Shown here piece after piece: positions 41,202 through 53,369 of a stretch of 64,000 bases of DNA. Each line of letters opens with the position of its first letter. Position 1 is the first letter of the stretch. The DNA is taken from assembly GCA_025765615.1 (NCBI GenBank), contig JAIVFJ010000018.1:434001-498000 (forward strand). The letters run 5' to 3'. The notes beneath the pieces are model-generated. The model searched no databases, was not told the origin of the DNA, and was given only the letters and a program-made list of their open reading frames with translations. The position numbers and the translations under genes were made by a program. Source of the DNA: Zopfochytrium polystomum. Taxonomy: Eukaryota; Chytridiomycota; Chytridiomycetes; Chytridiales; Chytridiaceae.

Positions 41202-43139
41202 TCACTTCTGTGACCTCCTAAACAACCCAAAGAGACCACGACGACGGCTGCCTGGATTTCCCTGCAGCTGATCTGACGAAGCAACACTACTTGAACCACC
41301 ACCAGAATTTGCAGTAGAAGATGGAACGTCAATGAGACTCAATCCTTCAACCTGAACAATAATAGAAGATGCCAGGGAAGATTGGCCCACCAGGAAATCA
41401 GCAATGTCAGAACGACCACTTCTTTTGGCAACATCCAAAGGTATTTCACCATCTGCGTTAACTGCAGAAGTATTCGCATCCTCAGTGAGCAACAGCTTCA
41501 CAACGTCTAAATGGCCATTCTTAGCTGCAATGTGAAGCGGTGTCCACTTGAAGTTGATCTCAGCTTTAACATTGGCACCTTCCTGCACCAACCACTTCAC
41601 TACTTCCAAATGGCCGTTCTGAGATGCAATGTAGAGTGGTGTTTCCTTGTCCTTGTTCTCAGCATCCACAGTGGCACCCTTCTGCACCAACCACTTCACA
41701 ACGTCCAAATGGCCGTTCCAAGATGCACAATGGAGTGGTGTCGACATGTCCACATTCTCAGCATCCATGGTGGCACCCTGCTGCACCAACCACTTCACGA
41801 CTTCCAAATGGCCGTGATGAGATGCACTGTGGAATGGTGTCCACTTGTCCACATCCTCAGCATACATTGTGGCACCCTGCTGCACCAACCATTTCACAAC
41901 TTCCAAATGGCCCTTCTGAGATGCAATGTAGAGTGGTGTCCATTTGTCCTCTTCCTCCGCATCCACGGTGGCACCCTCCTGCACCAACCACTTCACAACT
42001 TCAAAATGACCGTCCTGAGATGCAATGTGGAGTGGTGTCCTCTTCCTCTTGCTCTCCGCATCCATGGTGGCACCCTGCTGCACCAACCACTTCACAACTT
42101 CCAAATGGCCGTCCTGAGATGCAAAGTGGAGTGGTGTCCACTTGTCCTTTTCCTCAGCATCCACAGTGGCACCCTGCCGAACCAACCACTTCACAACTTC
42201 CAAATGGCCGTTCTCGGATGCAAAATGGAGTGGTGTGCACTTGTCCTTGGTCTTAGCATCCACAGAGGCACCCTGCCGCATCAACCACTTCACAACTTCC
42301 AAATGGCCGTTCTGAGATGCAAGGTGGAGTGCTGTCCACTTGTCCTCTTCCTCAGCATCCACGGTGGCACCCTGCCACATCAACCACTTCACAACTTCCA
42401 AATGGCCGTTCTGAGATGAAAAGTGGAGTGGTGTCCACTTGTCCTTGTTCTCAGCATCCACGGTGGCACCATGCTGCACCAACCACTTCACAACTTCCAA
42501 ATGACCCTTCTGAGATGCACTGTGGAGTGGTGTCCACTTGTTGTTGCTCTCAGCATCCATTATGGCACCCTGTTGCACCAACCACTTCACAACTTCCAAA
42601 TGGCCGTCCTGAGATGCAAAGTGGAGTGGTGTCCACTTGTCCTCTTCCTCAGCATCCACGGTGGCACCCTGCCACATCAACCACTTCACAACTTCCAAAT
42701 GGCCGTTCTTAGATGCAAAGTGGAGTGGTGTCCACTTTTCCTTGTTCTCAACATCCACAGTGGCACCATGCTGCACCAACCACTTCACAACTTCCAAATG
42801 GCCGCTATAAGATGCACTGTGGAGTGGTGTCCACTTGTTGTTGCTCTCAGCATCCACGGTGGCACCCTGCTGCACCAACCATTTCACAACTTCCAAATGG
42901 CCGTTCTGAGATGCAATATACAGTGGTGTCCACTTGTCCACATCCTCAGCATCCATGGTGGCACCCTGCTGCACCAACCACTTCACAACTTCTAAATGGC
43001 CGTTTTGAGATGCAGTGTGGAGTGGTGTCCACTTGTTGTTGTTCTCAGCATCCACAGTGGCACCCTGCTGCACCAACCACTTCACAACTTCTAAATGGCC
43101 GTTCCAAGATGCAATATAGAGTGGTGTCTGCTTGTTGTT
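41202..43139 (-). other. Main ankyrin-repeat array of the receptor
   Basis: About 17 units of 99 bp, nearly identical in sequence, plus a diverged last repeat and a Ser-rich linker to the tail. Two more units lie beyond the LINE (51592-51700). Variable residues are concentrated after D-A-E (NNN, EED, DVD, SNN, NKD) and in L-H-x-A-S-x-x-G-H. The open frames on the opposite strand are shadows of this array. Confidence 0.9.
43121..43139. repeat. LINE target-site duplication, 3' side
   Basis: GTGGTGTCTGCTTGTTGTT, identical to 51573-51591. It is followed by the poly-T (poly-A of the element). Confidence 0.95.
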
Positions 43140-43465
43140 TTTTTTTTTTTTTTATTGTTCCAGCCCCAGAGGGGCTGGCGGGAAGAGAAAGAGCCATCAA
43201 CGGTGAACCGTAATGGACTACGTCCAGGTATCACCTCAGCAAACCCACCCCATGCGCTACGGACTTACAGGGTCGTCAGGCATCTCCACCGCACATAAAG
43301 CCACAATGATCAAAGGAGAAGGGGAAAACACAGAATCAAGAAAATAGAGAAGTGAGTCTGAAGGATGTCAGTGTAAGAGAGGGGAGCATCTGTGAAAGAT
43401 CGGAGGGTTGGGATAAGTCAGATTAGGCCGCAGCCCGTGTCAAGATTGAGAAGGGCAACAGTGGC

Positions 43466-46400
43466 TCAGTGAACGTCACGGGGCTCAGCAGGAGATGGGT
43501 GACGAGTGGCTCTTGCTTGTTGGCGTGAGGGGAGTTGCATTGTGTGGTGAAGCCAGATAATGCCTGCAACAAGTTTTATGCGGCCGAGGTAGTGGTCAAT
43601 CCATCTGGAAGAAGCCTTGGTGCGCAAAAGCCAGATGCCTGGGCAAGTGTCAGTGGAGTGCCGGCGACTACACGTGGTGCAGTGAGGTTGAGGGGGTTGT
43701 GAGGAGCTGTTACGAGTTCTGTGGGATGATGGAGTGGGAGGGAGGGAAGAGTTGATGTTTGGAGAAGACAGTGGGTGAGAGGCCGTGGAACGAGGGTGAG
43801 AGGCCTGGGAATTTGGTGGAGGGGATCTGCGGGGCTTGGAGCGCTTGTCAGAGGGCTTGATGGACTTTGACTTCTCCCAAGAGATAGTGTCGTCACAGCG
43901 GGGGATCCAAATAAGTCGATGGGCGTCAAGAAGGAGCTGATGGAAAGCGGTGACAAGGGTTTTAAGGACAGAGGCAGCAGGGTTATCACGTGAGAATAAG
44001 GTGTCATAAAAGGATTGAGGGATGAAGCCACGAAGGAGGGAGGAAAAATTGATACAAGATTGATCATCAAAGAGAAATTCAGGGCGGGAGAGCCAGTAAA
44101 TGGGATGGGCTTGGGGAGGAGAGCGACCATGAGGTGCAGGAGGAACAGAGGAGGAAAGAGTTTCAGCAAAGGTGTTGCGAATCATGGCAATGGCGTCAGC
44201 AGCTGCAGGGCATTGCCAGACATGCTCTGTGGTTTCCAGAGCGTGGTGGCATCGACGGCAGAGCCCATCAGGGTAGACTTGAGGGTGTCGTTGGTGTAGA
44301 ACTTTTGGGTGGGCAAAGTGTTGCTGAGGATTTGAAGTCGATACTTGCGACGAGCAGAGCCAGGGAGGGTGCCAAAGAGGGAAGAGGGTTTAATTCCAGA
44401 GTGGAGAACAAGAAATGTGGCTTCCCAATGAACTAGGTCAGGGTTGTGGGTGATGTGGGCAAAGGCTGAGGTGTTCAGAAGTGCAAAATGGTGAGAGAGA
44501 CCTGTGAGGAGTCGCAGTTGTCGTCGAAGTTGGCCCAAGATGGGGGTATTTGAGATGAAGGCAGTGGCTGGGAGGATCTGTTGTGAGAGGATTGGTAACA
44601 AAGTTGGGTCGGAAAGTCAAGGGTACAGATGATGCCAGCTTGTCTGCTCGTTCGTTGCCAGCGTCGCCGTTGTGTCCACGAACCCAGGAAACTTGTGGAG
44701 GGGGGCCAATCCAAGACTGTAGAGTGGCTGCAACACATGCCCAAAGGGTGGGGTGGGAAGTGGTGTGCAAAAGACGATGGAGGGAATCAGAGAGAGGAGG
44801 TGTGTTGAGCTCGCTGTGTGGATGGGGACTAAAGGAGTTTGGGGGAAAGAGTTTCTCAAAGGTGTGAACCACTCCAAGATTGTCAAGTCGAAAAGTGAGG
44901 GGCAGGGAAAGCTTTGCAGTGATGGTGAGGGCAGCAAGGAGAGCAGCAATTTCAGCAGTTGTGGAAGAGGCAGAGAGTGGAGGGAGGGCAAAAGAAAATT
45001 CAAAGTTAAGCTCAAGGCAAACAACAGAGCCAGCCATGAAGCCCTCCTCGCGAAGGGAGCCATCGGTGTCAAAGGTCAAGGATGGGTGGGTATGGGCAAG
45101 GTCAGCAGGGAGAAGGGGCACGTCCATTGGTTGATAGCAGGGATTTGTGAAGGGAGCTGGATTGAAAGTGGAGTGGCGGGAGGTGAGGAGTGGGAAAGGT
45201 GTGGGTGTGAAAACGGTGGTGGGGGAAGGTGAGTTAACAAAGAAGATGGGCTGGGAGGGTCGAGTTGCAGTAGCAGTTGTGCGGCTGCTGATGGGGACTG
45301 TGTAGGTGGAGTGTGCAAGGGAAGTTGGATTGTAGGGAGAGATGTGCTTGCTGCAGGGGTAAGAGAATGGGGGGGAGCCAATGGGGCAGCCAAGGCATTG
45401 AACCAAGTGGAAATTGTGGGAGGAAGGGTGAAGGCGTTCAGGGAGCCTGGAGTAGTGATGAGAAAGGAGTTGGGGGTTTGGGAGTGTGTGAGTCCAGTTA
45501 ACAATGCGGAAGAATTCCACTTGTGGTGGGGTCATCAGACGGAAAAAACTGCCACGAGCAAGGGGGGGATGGTGAAGGGGATCCAAAGAAGATGGGTAAA
45601 AGGGATTGTAAAGAGGACCATCAGGAGGGCTGTGGTAAAAGACTGGAGAGCCAAAGGTGGGAGCAGCAAAAATAAAGGTCTTAATGATGTGGTACACTTC
45701 ACAGAGTTTGTCAGGGAGAGAGCTGTCTTTGTAAGAAGGACTGGTGAGGCGGAGGTCAAAAAGTTGTTCAAAAAAGAAGACTGAGTGTGAACGGAGAGTG
45801 GGAAGCACTTTGAGAAAAATATGCCAAGGAACTAATGAGTTGATGGAGTGAGCATGAACAGAAAATAGGGGTGGACCAGAGTATTGGAAGGATGTTTGTT
45901 GGTTAAAAAGGAGGGGAATGAGAGACTTGGTGAAGTGTTTTTTTGGCTGGGACAAGGGTAAGGGATGTGAGAAAACTGGAGCTCCAGAGGCCAGGTCAAG
46001 TTGGAGGCGGTGCATCATGATACGGCTTATGTGGCCAATGAGAGAGGGGGAGTTCAAGCGAGAGTTGAGGTCAACAATCATGTCAGAGCAGTATTCATTG
46101 TAAAAGTCAGGGAAGTTATGGGTCATGGGGTGATGGAGGAGGGCATTGGGAAAAGAGGTGCAGTAGCCAACCAGGCGTTTGAAGGTTTTGCGACAGAGTG
46201 TGGTGAGGTTGTTGAGGAAAGTACGGGGGAGAATGGCAGTTTTCCACAGAAAGCGGACGCGTGGGAGGAGAACGTTACGGATGAGGTAAGAAGCAATTTT
46301 GTCACCCATCTTTTTGTGTTTGATAATGTCGAGGAAATTGGTGGTGGTGGAAAGGATTTGCTGCCGTGCTGCTGAGCTCATACCGTCTGCTGTGAAGTAG

Positions 46401-49124
46401 TTGCCTAAGGTGTCGAAAGGTGGTGTTTGGCGGGTGGATGGGAAGGACTGTGGTGCCCCAGTTGATGGTGGTAGGTGCTGATCGCGGGGTGTTGACGGCG
46501 GAGATGAAGATTTTCTTGGTGTTAGACTCGATGTCGTTATGTGACTGGTACTCAAAGAGGAGGTCGGCCTGAAGCTGCAGATCCTCCAGGGTGCTGGAGA
46601 GGGTGTTGGTGTCGTCGACAAGGGCAAAGCCAGTAACAGAGACAGGGGGTGGGGGGTTGAAGAATTGGACAGGGAAGTTACGAGGGGTGGGAACTGAGAA
46701 AATGAAACCGGTGGTACAGCGATCAAGAACGCAAAGAACAGGGTCCCAAAAGATACGCCAATCAAGGGGTCCCTCAAGGGAGCCTTGCTGAATCATAGTG
46801 CCAATGGGGAAGGAAGGGGATGGGCCAAAAGCTGTGATGACAGAGGAACGAAAACGACGTTGGGAATTGACACGCATGCGAACATAAGAAGAGGGGAGGT
46901 GAATACGTTCCCAGGAGGCAATGAGGCCAGCAACAGGGGCGCTGTCAAAAGCTTTCTTAATGTCGTTGAGGAGAAGGTATAAGGGCTGTTTAGTGGAATG
47001 GGCAAGGTCAAGGGCGTAGCGTACAAGGTGGAGAGGCGGGTCAGGAGAAGAGCCAGGTAGGGCAGAGAAGTTGCGACCAAGGAGTACATTGTGAGAAGAG
47101 AGGATGGAAGAGATACGAGAAAGACGGATGGATTGAACAACTTTGGCAGCAAGTTCGCAGAGGCTGATTGGACGGAGGTTAGTGATGTCACCACCCCACG
47201 CAGCTTTCTTGGGTATGGGGAAGATGGAGGAAGATGCCCAAGAGTCTGGGATGTCAAGGAAGAGAAAAGAGCGAATGATGAGGGAGGAGAAGAATGCAAG
47301 AGCATCAGGACCAGCTGCGAGGAGAAGCTCTCTGGAGATTTGGGAGGGGCCAGGGGCTTTGTTTGAGGCAAGAGATGTGAGAGCGTTTTTGACATCGTTG
47401 GCAGAAGGGGGCAGCATAACCTTGGAGAAAAGATCTGGGGGGATGTGGGGACGGGGTTGCATCTCAGAGTGAAATGGAGAGGATGGTGGGAAGGGAGTGA
47501 GGGTACGAGGGCGAAACCAGTGTTCAACCTGTTGTTGGCAGATACCAGGGACAAGGTCAGGATCGTGGGTGATTGAGGGACCTTCGGCAGTAGTATAGCG
47601 AATGTGGTCGATGCTAGAGTTGCTGCGCGTGCAGTTGAGGATGTTGTTGAGGACAGTCTTTATCTTGCCAGAAGAGAAAAGGTCGTGTCTATGTGTGAGA
47701 GCTGTGGCAATGTCCTCCATTTTGTGCTTTTCTGCTGCCTGGCGTTGGGCACGGTAGATGGCCTGGCGATGGCGGTTGAGGGCGGGGAGTAAAACATCAC
47801 GATAGTCAGTTGTGTCCAAGAAGCGGGCTTTGTACTGAGAGTGGATGTGGGACAAGAAGGAGTAAGACTGATCTGCGCCCCACTCAGATGGGGTCAAAGG
47901 AATGGAAGGGAAGATGTTAGCCAGATCATGCGCAGGGTCTTTGGCAAGTGCCCACAGTTTCTCTACTTTCCAACGTGCAACAAGGAATGGTTTGGCACGG
48001 CAATCTATCTTTGGCGCTACTGAGGAGGTTCCCTTGTGAGGAAGGAACTTTTTGCCAAGCCGAAGCAGTAACTCGTGAAATGATGTGGAGAGTGTGTCAA
48101 GGTGGCTGACGAGGAGTGATGCACGTTCTGGGGAGGGGTATTGAAAGGGTAGGGATGGAGAATGGAGGAACTCAAGCTCGGAGGGGAGAAGAATGCTGTC
48201 CAAGGCTGCAAGGGCTGCTGAGAGGGGGGCAAGCTCAACTGAGACGGCTGAAGTGTAATTGTCGAGTTGCTCCTCTGAAGCTTCCAGGGGTTTGATGACC
48301 TGCCGGCGCAGAGGGGAGAAGGGAAAAGTGTGGAAGGGGGAGGAAGCAAGAATTATGTTGAAGGGGAGGTGGTCTGAAGTGTCAGTGAGATGGGGCTCTT
48401 CAAGTGGAGAAGAAATGTTAGCTTCAGTGACGTAGTCAAGAGCAGGGGGTGAGAGCCAAATGCTGTCCAAACGAGAGGAGTAGGAGCCAGCAGTGTGTGT
48501 GTAAGAGGGTAAGTCTGGGTGCAGGTGTCGAAAGGAATCAACAAAGCCTTTCAGGGAGAGGGTGGGGAGGAACCCATGGCGGGAAGTAGGTGTGGGGGCT
48601 CTGGTGGAGTGGTCAAGGGGGTCAGTGATGGCATTCCAGTCACCAAACCAGTAGGCTTGGTGGGGTGAGGTGGAGTCAGATGAGGCAAGAGAGTTGCACC
48701 ATTTTTGCAAGTCAGGGAGTTCCTCAGATTGGGGGTCAGCAGGCCAGTAAATATTTCGCAGGAGGATGGAGCGTCGAGCAAAAGATAAGGTGAGGGCAAT
48801 GGCACGAGTTCCAAAGTGCGAGACGTCAGTGATGTGTGGTGCCAGGGAAGATGAAATGATGAAACCAACGCCAGCGTGACGGGAGGGGGTGGAGGATATG
48901 AAGAAACCTTTGTAATTCCTAGTGATGTGACGAATGGAGTGGGTGGCCTCTGTGTCAGAGCAGCCAGTTTCTTGAATGGCAAGGATGGTGGTTTTGGTGT
49001 GATCGAGCCAGTGGAAGATAGATGCAGCCTTGGTGGGGAAGGCACGACGGATGTTCCAAGTTGCAAAGCGAGGGAGGGGTGGTGGTGTTGGGGGTGGTGT
49101 GCAAGACACAGGGCTAGTTGACAT
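43466..49124 (-). pseudogene. LINE ORF2 (APE endonuclease, RT, RNase H), frameshifted
   Basis: ATG at 49122-49124. The endonuclease has RFATWNIRRAF, LAIQETGCSD, WFGDWNAI and SDHLPFNI, so all catalytic residues are present. The RT has LLLNDIKKAFDSA and FALVDDTN (V-D-D active site). RNase H has FDTDGSLREEGF, A-E-I-A-A-L-L-A-A-L and GHNGDAGNERADKLA. The C terminus has LCRRCHHALETTEHVWQC, a zinc-finger-like motif common in fungal LINEs. The frame shifts near 46425, 44580 and 44310, so this copy would not make a full protein unless these are assembly errors. ORF2 proteins nick the target and reverse transcribe the RNA in place. Confidence 0.88.
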
Positions 49125-49159
49125 AGTTGACTAAGGGGTGCAGGAAGTCCTGCTAATAA

Positions 49160-49166
49160 TGTCTCT

Positions 49167-49202
<36 letters not shown>

Positions 49203-49260
49203 GAGAGATAAGAGTGATATCAATAGCAAAGGGGCTTTCACAAAAAAAAAAAAAAAAGAT
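49160..49260. repeat. Poly-T and poly-A tracts between LINE ORF1 and ORF2
   Basis: A run of more than 30 T at about 49168-49200 and a run of 15 A at about 49243-49257 bracket about 40 bp that contains AGATAAGAGTGATATC. The element CTTATCT (minus strand) occurs on both sides. Confidence 0.8.
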
Positions 49261-49271
49261 AAGAATATTGG

Positions 49272-50936
49272 TCAAGTTGAGGCAGTGTTCCTAGTTTTTG
49301 AGGCAGTTTTTGGGGCAGGTTTGGGGGCAGGTTTGGCAGCAGGTTTGGGGACAGGTTTGGGGGCAGTTCTGTTGGGAGGAGTTGAAGAGGAACTGGAGCT
49401 TGAGTGTGTGGTGACAGCTGATCGAGCTGGGACAGTAGTAGTAGAAGAAGGTTCAGCGGAGGAACGGTCGTCAAGGTCCTCATCAATCGGGTCATTGTAT
49501 TTCAACCATTCTTCAATTGTCCGGAGGCGAGAGCTGAGGAGCTGGGTGGTTGTGTCCACTGTCGTGAGGCGGCTGTCCAATTGTGCAGTGAGTGGCTCCA
49601 GTGTGGTGACTCGCTGATTTAGGTTGTGGATGGCGCCAGCATGGTTTTTGAGTGAAGTATCCACGTTGGCTGCAGCAGCTGCAAGTCTCTGAATGTCGTG
49701 GTCCACCTTTGCTAAGCCGTGTTCCAGTGCTGCAGGGATTGGCTCAAGTTGGGAAAGCTGAGTGGTGAGTTTTTGGATGTCAGTGCGTACTGTTGTCTGA
49801 TGCTCTTTCAGCTCTGTGCGCAAGGAGGTCTGTTGTGCGAGAAGCTGTTGCTGGATGTTTTCAAGGACCTTCAAAATTGACTGCAGCTGTGGAGGAGGGA
49901 CAGGAGGGGGAGCAGGCAGGACAGGTGGGGGAGTTGTGGTGTCAGGAGGGGCCTGAGCTGTCTGGCTGTTGTCTTTGGAATCTGCTGAAGTGGCTTGGTT
50001 AAGGAGGGAGCCAGAGGGGCGGCCAGTTTTGCAAGATTGAGAGGTATGGTTGGAGTTTCCACAACGGCGACAGCAGGGGAAGGGAGTGAAATCTTCCTTT
50101 TGGAGTGGGTGAAATGGGAGTGCACGGCCATTGAAGACAACTGATTGGTTAGTTTTTTGCAACATCAATGCGCGGGTTGTAAAAACAAAATGGGCAGACG
50201 ACGAAAGGCCAGCAGTGCCCTTTGCTGAGTTGAAGAATCCTGGAATGCGAACTGACGTGCACCCAAACTCATATTGGATGGCCTGAAGGTCATAGATACT
50301 TGTGGAGCGACGAATGTTATAAAGGACAGCTGTGCGTTGCTTTTCATCGCTGATTCGCCGCTGGTTTTCTGCAGAAGGTTCCAGTGGTCGAATAGTGACA
50401 CCTGCACCCATAATAGTTATGAACTGAGGGGGATTGTGAGGAGGGCCGTCAAAAAGAACTGTGGCAGATGCGGAGGCAGAAAGCTGGTGGTGTGCAAAAT
50501 GAATAGCCATTATGGAGCCGCACGAGGATAAAGCAGAGGTGATTGCATGACGCAGGGAGTCCTTTTGCTCATCAAAGTTCTTTCTAGTAGTTCCAGGAGC
50601 CAGGTGTTGGAGTACGAGTTGGTTGGTAGGTTCGTTGGTGAATTCTGTGGCAGCAGCTGGTAGTCGACAGGTGTAAGAAAATTTAATGTGTGGGGATGTG
50701 GTCTGAAGACGGGCAGCCTGTTCGTTTGACAAAGGATGCAGAAGGCGGAGCGAGTAAGAAGTCTGGTCCTTTGAGAGCAAGGGCCGCTGTCGGATGGTGA
50801 GGTCGCAAGTGGAGATAAAGCGTAGGATGTCAAGTTCAGTGAGTGGGGCAATAGTGGGGTCTGGCTGAGTGGTGATTGTCAATATGTGTTGATCAGCGTG
50901 GGTGCCAAAGAACGTGGAGGGAGGTGAGCTGCTCAT
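49272..50936 (-). CDS. LINE ORF1 protein
   Basis: From ATG 50934-50936 to a stop at 49272, 554 residues; an upstream extension in frame to 51260 runs through the degenerate repeat and is probably 5' untranslated. The protein has an N-terminal region with no recognised fold, a CCHC-like knuckle CCRRCGNSNHTSQSC (about 50060), a Pro-rich stretch, a coiled coil (about 49500-49860) and a Lys/Pro-repeat tail (P-K-P-A-A-K-P-A-P-K). LINE ORF1 proteins bind the element RNA. The frame is intact. Confidence 0.85.
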   Translation of the reverse strand: MSSSPPSTFFGTHADQHILTITTQPDPTIAPLTELDILRFISTCDLTIRQRPLLSKDQTSYSLRLLHPLSNEQAARLQTTSPHIKFSYTCRLPAAATEFTNEPTNQLVLQHLAPGTTRKNFDEQKDSLRHAITSALSSCGSIMAIHFAHHQLSASASATVLFDGPPHNPPQFITIMGAGVTIRPLEPSAENQRRISDEKQRTAVLYNIRRSTSIYDLQAIQYEFGCTSVRIPGFFNSAKGTAGLSSSAHFVFTTRALMLQKTNQSVVFNGRALPFHPLQKEDFTPFPCCRRCGNSNHTSQSCKTGRPSGSLLNQATSADSKDNSQTAQAPPDTTTPPPVLPAPPPVPPPQLQSILKVLENIQQQLLAQQTSLRTELKEHQTTVRTDIQKLTTQLSQLEPIPAALEHGLAKVDHDIQRLAAAAANVDTSLKNHAGAIHNLNQRVTTLEPLTAQLDSRLTTVDTTTQLLSSRLRTIEEWLKYNDPIDEDLDDRSSAEPSSTTTVPARSAVTTHSSSSSSSTPPNRTAPKPVPKPAAKPAPKPAPKTASKTRNTAST

Positions 50937-50989
50937 GAAATAGGGGGGTGCCAATCCCAATTCAGCACAAAGGTTGTGATGTGGTTGCA

Positions 50990-51480
50990 ATGTGGTTGTG
51001 GTGGTGAAGGAGGAAAGTGATTGCTGGAGGCAATCTGGCAGCAATCTGAAGTCAATCTGACGATGATCTGACGACAATCGGATGATTATCTGGCAATCTG
51101 ACAAGAATTGGGCGTTCTGGTAATAATCTGGAGTCAATCTGGCGACAATCTGATGATGATATGATGATCTGGAGACAATCTGACGAAAATCTGACGTTGA
51201 CCTGACAATGATGTGACAATCTGACGAAGATCTGACGTCAATCTGACGATCTGGAGTCAATCTGATGAAGATCTGATGTCAATCTGATGATCTGGAGTCA
51301 ATCTGACGTTGACCTGACGATGGTCTGACGATCTGATGAAGATCTGACGTCAATCTGGCAGTGGCAAAGCGGTGGGGGGTGGTGGTGGAGGGTTCTGGAG
51401 TCAATCTGAAGTCGATCTGATGATGATCTGACGATCTGACAACAATCTGATGTTGATCTGACGTTGATCTGGCAGTGGGA
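50990..51480 (-). repeat. Degenerate AATCTGACGATCTG-type tandem repeat in the LINE 5' region
   Basis: Roughly 25 imperfect copies of a 10-20-bp unit such as CAATCTGACGATGATCTGAC, lying upstream of ORF1. Many L1- and Tad-type LINEs carry 5' tandem repeats that act as promoters; that role here is inference. Confidence 0.7.
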
Positions 51481-51572
51481 AGGCGGTGGAGGGCGGTGGC
51501 AAGGTGGTGGGGGGTGGTGGTGGTGGTGGAGGGTGCAGTCTTGAGTGTCTCTTGACAAGGTTTCGATTTTTT

Positions 51573-51591
51573 GTGGTGTCTGCTTGTTGTT
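51573..51591. repeat. LINE target-site duplication, 5' side
   Basis: GTGGTGTCTGCTTGTTGTT, identical to 43121-43139, within ankyrin-coding sequence. Confidence 0.95.
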
Positions 51592-53369
51592 GTTCTCAGC
51601 ATCCACAGTGGCACCCTGCTGCACCAACCACTTCACAACTTCCAAATGGCCCTTTTCAGAGGCAACATGGAGTGGCATCCTTCCAGTCGAGTCAACTTCA
51701 CCAAGGCTGCTGCTATTTGCAAGAAACCATTCATGAAGTTGCTGTTCATCATGAATACTTTCAAAAAATTGCCATTTGGGATCTGTGTTTGTCCGTTGCT
51801 GTTTGTGAGCATTCATCAGCCAGGATAAAAAAAAAAAAAGTAAATCCACTTACAGATTTTGCAATTCCTTCATCCATTTTGCAATAGTATATGTGCAGCC
51901 ATATTTGGAGGCTGTCCATCCATCTGCATCAACAAGGCTGGGTCACCCCCAACTCCAAAAGGGCAAGGACTGTTTGTGAATGTCTGTTCATTGCTGCAAC
52001 CATTAATGGGGTCCTGTTCTCTTCACCATATTCCATCTGTCACCCGAACTATTGCCTCTGGAATCAACATCTTCCCCTCCTTCCTCAATCAAAGATCTGC
52101 ATGCTGACGTCATTCCTCTCCTTGCAGCCTCGTAGAGCAGGTTTGATGAAAAGACTCTCAGTTGCATGGCCCTTGTGACGATTAACTTGCCATCTCCTGC
52201 AGCTAGAACACTCTCAACAAACCATTCCGACTTCCACATGATTCCCACAAAGCGCTGCTGGCCCAAACTTGTCCACATCAGCAAACTCCTTCCACTCAGC
52301 CCAACCGGCAACCACATCAGGCCCAGCTTCATCCAGGTGGTCAAACCAAACTTGAAGGCATACTGGGCTGTGGCATTCTCAGGGATGAACCCAGCAGTCC
52401 CATTCAGGGCTTCATACTTGTTTTCAACAGAATGATGGTGCTGCAGCATGATCCTCAAACAGGACTGAGCAATTTCATTTCTTGCTTCCAAAATATCAAT
52501 AAAGAACTGGGGGTCTGAACATCTCGTGCTTGAAACAAGGTGATCTGAGAGACTCTTGTGCATCACTTTGACCTTGCCATGGTCACTGACATCCAGAATA
52601 CGATGAATCTGCAATATTGTTAATATTGGTCATAAAAATCAAACTGAATTAGAATTAACACTTGCCTCAACAAGGACTTGGCCAACCACATGAGGTGCAA
52701 CACCCAGGAGCTCAGCAATGACATCTTGGGGTATGGGCTCCTTGGCAGCCAGAACAACCTTCATCACAAGTCGAAAGTTGTTGGTGTTGACCTTGCTGGA
52801 TCTGAAAAACTACTCATACACTCCATCAATGCCAGCACCAAATCCCTTGACGGTGCTGACAACTTTGTCTGCTGGAACTTGGGCCAGCTCATCGCAGGCA
52901 ATGCGAGCAAACTGGAAAATGCCAGAGGACCTCTCATAGATCTCAGCAGACACTGTCTTCACATCATCTGGACTCAGCACACCACCAGGAAATGACTTGG
53001 ACAGAGTGGCTTCAACAAACAGGTTCATGGCGTTCTTGTTTGCTTCATCACTGGCACAAGGACCATTGAGTCCATCTTCATCATGGTGTGGAACACATCC
53101 TGCTCAGGCCTTCCAGTGGTGAATATGCTGACAAAGGGAGGCAAGTTCCCTTTTTGCCTGCACAAAGGAGATCCAGCCGTTTCTTCCTCTTTCATTGCTG
53201 TCCAGGGAGCTCCGCACTCATCCAATGCATCAACAATCAGCAGAACCTTCTTCATCTTGTCGCTGGAATCCAATTGCTTCAATCCTTCAACAAACAATCG
53301 CTTGAAGGCCACTTCAGGGTCCTTGAGAATACTGGAAGCCTCCATTCTTGGCATCTTCAGCACAAGCAG

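Larger units (their letters stand above)
43140..51572 (-). mobile_element. LINE (non-LTR retrotransposon), about 8.4 kb, full-length
   Basis: Flanked by a 19-bp target duplication (43121-43139 and 51573-51591), with a 14-nt poly-T at 43140-43153 that is the poly-A tail on the minus strand. It encodes an ORF1 with a CCHC knuckle and an ORF2 with endonuclease, RT, RNase H and a C-terminal zinc-finger-like motif. The 5' region (50990-51500) is a degenerate short tandem repeat. It is inserted in the ankyrin array of the receptor, in the same orientation. Confidence 0.95.

Noticed and set aside
41511..42995. Long plus-strand open frames with regular repeats (302 and 210 codons)
   Set aside because: They are exact antisense shadows of the 99-bp ankyrin units; the repetition comes from the array itself.
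41202..43139. CRISPR-like regular spacing of near-identical units
   Set aside because: The repeats are contiguous 33-codon ankyrin units without spacers, in an intron-bearing eukaryotic genome.
51261..51849. Separate small gene starting near 51849
   Set aside because: Sequence from about 51795 fits as an exon of the receptor after a GTAAGT...CAG intron, and the rest to 51592 is ankyrin code ending at the LINE duplication.
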